Source of the DNA: Sorex araneus
Lineage: Eukaryota; Chordata; Mammalia; Eulipotyphla; Soricidae
Reading direction: 5' to 3'
DNA length: 64,000 bases
NCBI RefSeq assembly: GCF_027595985.1
Contig: NC_073305.1
Location: 105,211,535 to 105,275,534, forward strand
Positions within the stretch are counted from its first letter, which is position 1. Every line of letters starts with the position of its first letter. Both the position numbers and the translations under genes were made by a program. A model generated the notes under the pieces. That model was not told the origin of the DNA. It made no database searches and was given only the letters and a program-made list of their open reading frames with translations. Shown piece by piece: positions 55,507 through 64,000 of the stretch.

Positions 55507-57354
55507 CATTGTACAAATTCAATGCGATCCCTATAGGGATACCTTTGTCATTCTTCAAAGAAATGGAGCAAGAGCTCCTGAAATTCATATGGAACAATAA
55601 GCCCCCACGAATAGCTAAAGGAATCCTTAGGAAAAAGAAAATGGGAGGAATCAACCTCCCCAAATTCCAACTCTACTACAAAGCGGTAGTCATTAAAACA
55701 GCTTGGTATTGGAACAAAGGCAGAGCGGCAGACCAATCGAACAGGGTTGAATACTCTGACACATCCCTCCAAATATATGACCATCTAATCTTTGATAAGG
55801 GAGCAAAAAAGTTGAAGCGGAGCAAGGAAAACATGTTTAACAAATTGTGCTGGCAAAACTGGACGGCTACGAGCAAAAAAATGGGCTTAGACCTCCACCT
55901 ATCACCATGTACAAAAGTCAGATAAAAATGGATTAAGGACCTCAACATCAGACCAGAATCCCTAAGGTACATTAAAGACAAGGTCGGCAAAACCCTCCAC
56001 GACATTGAAGCCAAAGGTATCTTCAAAGCTGACATGCCACTGGCCAAGCAAGTGAAAACAGAGAAAAATAAATGGAACTATTTAAAACGAAGAAGCTTCT
56101 GCACCTCAAGAGAAACAGTGACCAAAGTACAAAGACAACCTACAGAATGGGAAAGGATATTTATGCAGTACCCATCCGATAAAGGGTTGATAACAAGGAT
56201 ATACAATGCACTGGTTGAACTCCACAAGAAGAAAACTGCCAACTCGATCAAAAAATGGGGTGATGAAATGAACAGAAGCTTTCCTAAAGAAGAAATCCTA
56301 ATGGCTCAGAGGCACATGAGAAAAGGTTCCACATCACCAATCATCAGGGAGATGCAGATCAAAACAACCATGAGATATCATCTCACACCACAGAGACTGG
56401 CCCACATCCCAAAAAACAAAAGCAACCGGTGTTGGCGTGGATGCGGGGAGAAAAGGGACTCTTCTTCACTGCTGGTGGGAATGCCGACTGGTTCAGCCCT
56501 TTTGGAAAACAGTATGGACGATTCTCAAAAAATTAGAAATTGAGCTTCCATTTGACCCAGCAATACCACTCCTGGGAATATATCCTGGAGAGGCAAAACG
56601 GTATAGTAGAGATGGCATATGTATTTCTATGTTCATTGCAGCACTGTTTACAATAGCCACAATCTGGAAAAAAACAGAGTGCCCCCAAACAGATGACTGG
56701 TTAAAGAAACTCTGGTACATCTACACAATGGAATACTATGTAGCTGTCAGAAAACAGGAAGTCATGAAATTTGCATATAAATGGATCAACATGGAAAGTA
56801 TCATGTTGAGTGAAATGAGTCAGAAAGAAAGAGACTGACATAGAAAGATTGCACTCATATGTGGAATATAATGTAACTGAGAAGTACAAGTTGGCAACGA
56901 TGCAACTTCTGGCAGATATCTCTCTGGACTTAGTTACTAAAATACTAAAATACAGAAACCCAAAACAGAGAGGCCGCTAAGTGTGGTCACTCGACCTCAT
57001 ACCTCTTCATCCTCAGCAATGGAAAACAAATTATCTAATGCTTCCTTTTCAGCAGGTCTGACTTTAGGGGAGAGACTCTCCAAACAATAATAGTGAGTTT
57101 TGTTGAAATATTGAATGCAATCAAAGTGAAATTTATTAGTTACACAGGCGGGGGTGGCTAAGGGTCGGGTGGGCTAGGGGCGTGGGGGGATTAGGGATAT
57201 GGGGGTGCGGGGTGGAGCTATACTGGGATTCTTGGTGGTGGAATATGTGCACTGGTGAAGGGATGGTTATTCGAGCATTGTATAACTGAGATTTAAACCT
57301 GAAAACTTTGTAACTTTCCACATGGTGACTCAATAAAAAATTTAAAATTAAAAA
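55507..57354 (+). mobile_element. L1 3' portion, right of the array
   Basis: Aligns with 25303-27150 of the first L1 over its whole length: the end of ORF2 (starting at [19 protein letters not shown]) and the 3' UTR. There are several percent differences, including in the G-rich tract. The 5' junction joins ALDH3A1 intron 1 with only a two- to three-base overlap (AC/CA). The 3' tail is short and A-rich. ORF2 is broken near 55920 and 56520. It lacks a target-site duplication of its own at the 5' side. Confidence 0.9.
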
Positions 57355-57369
57355 AAATAGTATCCAGAC
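57355..57369. repeat. Right target-site duplication of the L1
   Basis: Exact copy of the 15 bases at 21633-21647, directly after the A-rich tail. Together they bracket 35.7 kb. Confidence 0.8.
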
Positions 57370-57407
57370 TAATTCTGTCATTTAAAAATAAGGAAAATGA
57401 CACTGAA

Positions 57408-57662
57408 ATTGGGCTGGAGTGATAGCACAGCAGGTAGGGCGTTTGCTTTGCATGTGGCCAACCGGGGTTCGATTCCTCTGCCCTTCTCAAAGAGCCTCGC
57501 AAGTTACCGAGAGTATCTAGCCCACATGGCAGAGCTTGGCAAGCTACCTGTGGCATATTCGATATGACAAAAACAGTAACAACAAGTCTCACAATGGAGA
57601 CGTTACTGGTGCCTGCTCAATCAAATCGATGAGCAACAGGATGACAGTGACAGTGACAGTGA
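57408..57662 (+). mobile_element. Shrew SINE, long type, young
   Basis: Complete plus-strand copy. The head GGGCTGGAGTGATAGCACAG is followed by the B-box GGGTTCGATTCC at about 57464, the core and a (GACAGT)n end at 57643-57662. Confidence 0.9.
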
Positions 57663-57824
57663 CTCTGAGATTGTGGCTTGTGATTGCCTGGGTGAAGCTC
57701 TGGTGTGCTTCCCTGGCAGCCCATGCCTCTCTTAGCATCACAGGATGTGACACCTCACTGGAATAAGAAACAAAAAAATAAAATAAAATAAGAAACCTGA
57801 AGAATTGAGAAAGTACGGGTTGTT

Positions 57825-58330
57825 TTTTTAATTATTATTGAATCAGCATGAGATATAGTTACAAAGCTTTCATGTTTGAGTTTCAATCATACAATGATAA
57901 AACACCCATCCCTCCACCAGTGCACATTCTCCGCCACCAATGTCCCCAATATACCTCCCCTTTCCAACCCTTCCCCTGCCTCCATGGTAGACAATTTCTA
58001 CCATACTCTCTTTCTCATATTCTCTCTCTACTTTTGGGCATTATAGTTTGCATACAGATATTGAGAGATTATCATGTTTGGTCCTTTATCTTTAAGCACA
58101 CATCTCCCATCTGGAACGATTCCTCCAACCATTATTGTCTTAGTTATCCCTTCTCTATTCCAGCTGCCTTCTCCCCAGGCTCGTGAGACAGGTTTCCAAC
58201 TATTGACAATACTCCTGTAAGGGTGTTTTAAAAAGGTTATCCAGCTTCTTATCCAGCCTGCAGCCTGGATACAAAGGGTCTTTGTGTTTTTAGTCCTGCC
58301 CTGTGCAATCACTTGAAATATTTATTTCTC
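57825..58330 (-). mobile_element. Shrew L1 3' end (minus strand)
   Basis: Same family as 16950-17330 (TTGAATCAGCATGAGATATAG, CATCCCTCCACCAGTGCAC) and longer, reaching a TTCCAACTATTGACAATACTC segment. Confidence 0.6.
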
Positions 58331-58479
58331 TTCCTTTGAATATATTTGCAACAATAAAATGATAGTGATCCTGTATTACCTCCCCCATAGAGCTAAAATT
58401 AAGAAAGTCTTTTAAGATTTCATATGTGATATATTTTTATTTTATTTCTCTTATTCTTTTTTAATTTTTTTCTTATTTT

Positions 58480-58785
58480 TTCTAGACCTCCGAAGTAGTG
58501 CTCAAGGTTCTCAGATAACCCTTCTGGGATTCCTGCCCAGCAGACAATGGCTCAATGCCAGGTTCTTAGGATAATATGCTATTCAGGATCTTTGCTACTA
58601 ATGATTTCCCAGGTCTCACTTGCAGTGTTCAGTGGGACTAGTACCATAGCCAGTGGTGATGCGAAGGTTCTACAGAGCTATATCCATCAGAGTTTGGGGG
58701 AATATGTGTGCCAGGAATGAACTTGGATCTGCAGCACACAAGCCACATACCTTAACTTCTGTACCATCTCTCCTGCCCTATCCCT
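58480..58785 (-). mobile_element. Very old SINE-like repeat
   Basis: Weak minus-strand SINE character: CCTCCGAAGTAGTGCTCAAGG at the left and GTACCATCTCTCCTGCCC at the right end. Low confidence; could be two overlapping fragments. Confidence 0.35.
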
Positions 58786-59547
58786 TGTTTTAGAGGCTTT
58801 CATTACTCAAATAACATGCTTCCATTTATGCTTCCACTGTCAAGATTTTTTTTCATAAAGCTACACTTAGAGCTAAGCACCATGTGCCAATATCTTATGA
58901 CGTATTAGGCACTACAATGATATCATCTAATATCTTCTTAAATCTAGGTTGGGGTTTGTATCGATTAGCACATTCAAGGCTTACATTCATTTTATGGAAT
59001 GCCATGACAGCTAAAAGACCACAGATCTGCATCAATCTACTCATAAAACTGCTTTTTTGAGTTTGTCTAAAGTATTATTAATGAGTTTTTCACTTCCTTT
59101 GTGGGGGGAGAATCATGAATAAAATAACTTATCGCTAATTAGCATTTTCCTCATTAGTTGTGTTATAACCCTTTTGTTAGGACCCCAGATCTAGCAGAAC
59201 TGTGGGCAGGAAATAAGGTGAACTTCCAGGAAATGAACTAAATGAAAGAAATGAGGGTGCAGGGTCTTCATAAAGCAACTAATGTGCATGAAAAATATAT
59301 GTCTTCAACTGGTGGTAGCCAGTTTGGTTGTCTGTCAAGGTCACAATTCTTCACTTCAGCCTGCTGAATGCTTGACTTACTATGACAGGCATTAAGCTCA
59401 GAGACTCACAAATATCATGCATTCATTAATTCTAACCATTGCCATTTGATCAAAATTGTTCAATAATGCTCTATGTATCCAGCTTCAGTAGTCCAATTGG
59501 AATACCTTCTCTGACACTCTGGAATTGGTATGAAGAGAGAAAGTTGG
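58786..59547. other. AT-rich intergenic DNA, nothing recognised
   Basis: No gene or clear repeat seen. Confidence 0.35.
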
Positions 59548-59712
59548 AGGGCTAGAGAGAGGCAAGTAGGTAGGGCATTTGTCTTGCATGTGGCATACCT
59601 GGATTTGAATACTGGTACCCCATATGTTCTGCAGAGACCATCAGGAGTGATCTATGAGTGCAACACCAGGAGTAAGCACTGAGCACTGTCAGATGTAGAC
59701 CCCACCCTACTC
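59548..59712 (+). mobile_element. Shrew SINE, short type, old
   Basis: Plus-strand copy with a GGGCTAGAGAGAGGCAAGTAGG head and an ACCATCAGGAGTGATC body. Confidence 0.65.
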
Positions 59713-59987
59713 TTCAATATAGAAAAAGGAAATTTTACCTGTAATTGGCTAGTTGTACCTATAAAGGTAAATTACCAAATAAATGGAGCCATCAATTTTA
59801 CTTTACCACCAGGACTGAAGAAAGCAGATGGATCAAAAGACAGACTGCGTACACATAATATTGGGGCTGAAGGATATCCAAGATAGAAAAACTGTATTGT
59901 TTTAAGATCATGGTATAGTTCCTTTTAGTTAGTGTACTGGCTATATTATAGGCTCTGGATGAAATGATCCTTTGATCTTATAATAAC

Positions 59988-60256
59988 CACCACCACCTCC
60001 TCCTCCTCCTCCTCCTCCTCCTCTCCATCTACTCCTCTTTCTCCCTCTCCCTCTTCCTCTCCCTCTACCTTTCCTTCTCCCTCTCCTTCCTCTTCCTCTT
60101 CTTGTTCTTGTTCTTCTTGTTCTTGTTCTTCTTGTTCTTCTTTCTTCTTCTTCTTCTTCTTCTTCTTCTTCTTCTTCTTCTTCTTCTTCTTCTTCTTCTT
60201 CTTCTTCTTCTTCTTCTTCTTCTTCTTCTTCTTCTTCTTCTTCTTCTTCCTTCTTT
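59988..60256. repeat. (TCC)n then (TTC)n pyrimidine microsatellite
   Basis: CCT triplets (about 59993-60020), CCCTCT/TTCCTC mixtures, TTCTTG variants, then about 40 uninterrupted TTC triplets (about 60135-60250). The minus strand is a GAA repeat. Poly-Lys frames across it are artefacts. Confidence 0.95.
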
Positions 60257-60259
60257 TTG

Positions 60260-60737
60260 TAATCAAGTCAGTTGATTTTTGTTGCTATAACCAGAGATGC
60301 AAACAAAAAATGACTTTGATAATTTTGTTTTTTTCTTTCTAAAAATATATTATACATATCATATCACTGTTTTGTATGTGTCTTTGGTTATTTCCTTCTG
60401 TTTATCTCATACATATCTTTACAAAAATTGTCTTGATAGAACTTTTGTATCAGCATTACCCTTATACTCTTTTCTCTGGAATAATTTACTATTGAATGCT
60501 TTGTTTCATATATCTTTTTGTTTTTTATTCAATATCCTAATTCTCATGGATCATCATATTCCGTATTTCTCTAGCCTTGGAGACAGTTTCCATTTGAAAT
60601 ATTTGCGATGACTGCTTTCCAACAAACTGAATAATAGTATTTGGTATTCCTTGACTGCCATAGGCTAAGAGATGAAGACCTAATTCCAAAATATAACTGT
60701 TAGCATCATAGTTTTTGTTGTAGTTAATTTTTTTGTT
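60260..60737. other. AT-rich intergenic DNA, nothing recognised
   Basis: The open frame at 60297-60611 resembles nothing I know. Confidence 0.35.
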
Positions 60738-60908
60738 ATGTTTTGTTGTAGACCACATCCAGCAGTACTCAGGGCTAATCACAGTTCTGTGCTTGGTGAT
60801 TACTCCTGGCTCTGCTCAGGGGACCACAGTGTGCCAAGGATAAAACCTGGGTTTCCTACTTGCAATTCATGTATGTACTCAGCCTGTTGAGTTATCTGTA
60901 CAGCCTTC
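60738..60908 (-). mobile_element. Shrew SINE, short type, old
   Basis: Minus-strand copy with a CCAGCAGTACTCAGGGCTAATC body and a GTTATCTGTACAGCC head end. Confidence 0.65.
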
Positions 60909-61974
60909 CAGGTTTTTTGTTTTAATATTTTATCAAAAGAATATATTTCCCTTAATTCTTTTTGCCTCATCTAATTAGTGAATAAATCTCTGCAATATAT
61001 TTAAATGGAATAGATTGAGCAAGTTGGATTATCACCTTAGAATTAAATACATAAAGTAGCAAGCAACCTCTAATTTTATGGTGTCAATTGAGAAGTATGA
61101 TTTACTTCTTATTTCATTAGAAATATATACAATTACTATACAGGCTTTAAAATATTTATTTTACTAGGTATTGAACTTAATGAAAAATAAGTAAAAGAAG
61201 CAAAAAAGAAGAGAGGAAGATAAAACACCTATTTATTTTTTAATTTAATTTTATTTCATTTCTTCACAAAAAGCAAAGAATTGGTTTACAAAAAGCTTAG
61301 CATACAGATAATTCTATTCATGATGTTCCACCGACTAAGTTACCCGTATTAAAGAGGAACCATTTGTTCTCTTTAACACATCAGCCTTAAAATTGAGATG
61401 ATTGTTGTTCAGATTATGAAGAATCACATCCTAATAATAATCTTTCCTTTCCAAGATAAGAATAAAAAGAACACCCATGCTTTCCATGACTTCAGGTATG
61501 TTCATAATAGTTCTCAGATTTTCTTTCTGTACTTTTAACAAATATCACAATGCAGTGTTTTGTGGTAGCCATGTTTGATTGTACCACCTTTTCTCTAGAA
61601 AGATTAAAGTTTATAAGACAGAATACTCTTAACTGTAGGTGACAGAGCTGAAAGGAAGTAATTTTTATTCAACTGTGTTTTATTTTGCCTGTTTTCCATA
61701 ACTGAACACTGATTCAAGTCTAGAGTAGAAGATTTAAGACCAGTGGATTTTTCTCCTAACTTCTCCCAAATCATTTCCCATAAAATCACGATATCTAATA
61801 CTTCAAACCTTACTTTATAAGACAAGGAGAAGTAGTTAGAACTATTAATCCTTGTAGCTTTTGACTTTAGCAACTGACTTGTAAGAATTATTTTGATAGA
61901 TTGCTTTATGAGAAAACTGCATTCAAAAAACATTATCTCTATTAAATATTTCACCAAATTCCCCTAAAAATTCT
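60909..61974. other. AT-rich intergenic DNA, nothing recognised
   Basis: The minus-strand open frame at 61604-61957 has no recognised domain and AT-driven composition. Confidence 0.35.
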
Positions 61975-63110
61975 CCACTTGGAACTAATAATAGGACATA
62001 GAAAGGTCATAGGAAGTAATGTTCATAAACAGTCTATTACTTTCATATATAGCAAAAAAATAGGTGGTAGAATATAAAATTAAAACTATAACACTTACTA
62101 TAGCATACAAACTGAAGTATTAAGGACCAAACTTACAAAATATGCTAAGTACCTTTATACATAAACTATAAAATACTGATGAAATAAAAGTCAAAACTGT
62201 GTCTTATTAAAGAGAGACCATGATTCCAAACATTACTATAAAAATGTTAGTTCTTCCAACTAGACAAACAGATCAATATGATTTCTAACCAAACCTCCTA
62301 GATGGATATTTTTTAGATGTCAACAAACTGGTTTTATATTTTATATGGTAAGACATAGAAATAAATGAGCCTACACACAAAAAGGATATAGTTGGAAAAA
62401 TCTATTTTCTTTGACTAGAGTTTTATTATTTTAAAGAAAGTGGTATTGGTGAGAGATTAAACCCAGAGATCAATGAAAAAGTAGGTAACCCAGAACAACA
62501 GATATACACACAAACATAGCATATATGTGTGTTTATATGTACATATATACATATGTATAAACCATTTTTATGAAAATGCATTGAGGAATGCATAGTTTTT
62601 CCCCAACAAATGGTGCTAAATAATTAAGTATTCCTTTAAAAACAAAATGAAACTACACAAAGAATTTACACTTACTGAAAATTACAAGATGATTCACAGA
62701 TATAATTATAAAATTTTCAAACAATAAGACATCTTGAGAAAATCCAGAAATAAGTCTATGTGAATTGGATAAATCGATAAACATACTAGAATTTCTGTAC
62801 AATGGAATGCTACTCAACTGTGAGGAGAAATGAGCTATAAAGTCATATTATGTATATTAGTGTTGGAAGGCATTATGATAAAGATATATGCTATATAATC
62901 CATATGTATGTATGAAATTCCAGGACAGGAAAAACTGTGACAAATAATACTTTATTGATTGCCAAGGAAGAGAAAAAGATTCAATCATAGAGTATGAGAT
63001 GTATTTGATCCTGCATAGTAGCAGGATCCAATATAAATATATGTCACTATATATTTATAAAAACCCATAGAATGTTATATAGCATGGAGAGAATCTTAAT
63101 GCATATAGTT
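61975..63110 (+). mobile_element. Very old L1 ORF2 / 3' region
   Basis: Degenerate plus-strand L1 signs: AAAATGTTAGTTCTTCCAAC near 62240, the GGTTTTATATTTTATATGG block near 62330 and the ACAATGGAATGCTACTCAACTGTGAGGAG-type end of ORF2 near 62800. No frame survives. Confidence 0.5.
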
Positions 63111-63686
63111 AAAATGTAGCTGAAGAGATCAGGATCCCATATTGAATGTAGACCACCAATGAAGTTCAAACAGTCTCACCTGAACATTCTCAGAATTGTT
63201 CTTTTAAAAACCTAATATGGCATGCAGATCATTTAGAGTTGATAATAATGAAAAAAGTCTGGAAATTCAGGGAAAGATATTGCCTTTTCCCTAATTCTTT
63301 CATCCTTCTCCAAGGTAAGGAAGTAAACTAAAAATTTAGAGGATTGTAGTCAAGGATGGTAGTATCAAAATGTGGGTTTATCAGTGGTTATATCTTCTCT
63401 GTTTGAGAAACTCTCATCTTCCTTTAGAACACACAACCACAATCTGATTTGGTATACCATCCCTCTTTCCAGAAAAAAAATTTAGTTTCTCCCTGAGGCA
63501 CTAGTACTTGGCTGGATCATTGCAGCACCCTTGGGGGGCACTGTCACCTAGCTTGGAAACACTGCTTTTGAAGAAAGATGAATTTATCCTTTCCTTGTAA
63601 CAATGTTAAGTCCCCTTTTCTCTTCTTTGTTCACTAAGCTCCATGACTTCACATTTTTCTGTAAGATTTTAACATTCTTGTTTCCT

Positions 63687-63915
63687 ATTAGGGCGTTTGC
63701 CTTGCACGTAGCCAACCCAGGTTCGATTCCTCCGCCACTCTCGGAGAGCCTGGTAAGCTACTGAGTGCACCTCGCCCGCACGGCAGAGCCCTGCAAGCTA
63801 CCCATGGCATATTCAATATGCCAAAAACAGTAACAAGACTCAAAATGGAGATGTTACTGGTGCCTGGTCGAGCAAATCAATGAGCAATGGGATGACAGTG
63901 ATGACTGTGATTGAA
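63687..63915 (+). mobile_element. Shrew SINE, long type
   Basis: Plus-strand copy, slightly shortened at the head (starts TTAGGGCGTTTGCC). B-box GGTTCGATTCC at about 63720; complete core and tail. Confidence 0.85.
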
Positions 63916-63927
63916 AATAGGATCTAG

Positions 63928-64000
63928 CATTGTAGCACTGTCATCCCATTGTTCATCAATTTGCTTGAGCAGGCACCAGTAATGTCTCCATTGTGAGACT
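63928..64000 (-). mobile_element. Shrew SINE, long type, cut by the window end
   Basis: Minus-strand tail (GTAGCACTGTCATCCCATTG, CCAGTAATGTCTCCATTGTG), tail to tail with the preceding copy. Confidence 0.85.

Noticed and set aside
55507-57354. Right L1 piece as an independent 5'-truncated insertion
   Set aside because: Its 3' flanking 15-mer matches the 5' flank of the left L1 and not its own 5' junction; kept only as the alternative to test.
59946-60266. Lys-rich minus-strand open frame of over 100 codons
   Set aside because: It is the TTC/GAA repeat read on the complement; no start context or domain.
1-64000. CRISPR arrays, operons, ribosome binding sites or other bacterial features
   Set aside because: The window is mammalian; the regular repeats are microsatellites, a minisatellite and SINEs.

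Overview
This is nuclear DNA of a small insectivorous mammal, most probably a shrew of the genus Sorex. More than 25 copies of a tRNA-derived SINE with the shrew (SOR) head and body sequence lie on both strands. There are also eulipotyphlan L1 elements and an RTE-type retrotransposon that looks like the family known from the common shrew. Gene order is not bacterial: the real genes are split into short exons with GT/AG borders.

Layout. Bases 1-21630 and 57370-64000 are AT-rich and gene-poor. They hold SINEs, old L1 pieces, a broken RTE element (about 13858-15905), a decayed RPSA processed pseudogene (about 10170-10935, minus strand) and long pyrimidine microsatellites. Bases 21648-27170 are a near-full-length but broken L1. 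Bases about 27238-55505 are a GC-rich, two-unit tandem segmental duplication (units of about 13.95 and 14.3 kb). Bases 55507-57354 are a second L1 piece, corresponding to the last 1.85 kb of the first.

Each array unit carries parts of ALDH3A1 (minus strand) and a four-exon gene on the plus strand. I place the latter in the SPATA31/FAM205-like family, from a membrane segment, a basic stretch and an LLCxxPSCxxC motif. The array holds an isolated first coding exon of ALDH3A1 (27669-27830), one copy with all ten coding exons (36027-41784) and one copy lacking the first exon (50332-54450). No ALDH3A1 copy is intact: the middle one has a one-base deletion in exon 8, the right one has a TGA made at the exon 4/5 junction, and both have GG instead of AG before exon 7. 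The two SPATA31-like genes (30694-33082 and 44649-47037) are open and encode identical proteins.

The most striking observation is structural. The 15-bp sequence just left of the first L1 (21633-21647) recurs exactly just after the poly-A of the second L1 piece (57355-57369). These look like the two target-site duplications of ONE L1 insertion, so the whole 28-kb array appears to sit inside that element. Both array ends fall at the same point of ALDH3A1 intron 1, as expected if a circular (or circularly permuted) copy of the locus was opened there and inserted into the L1. Blocks of near-perfect identity between units (the SPATA31-like gene; ALDH3A1 exon 2) next to blocks of several percent difference suggest later gene conversion. 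An assembly artefact has to be excluded.
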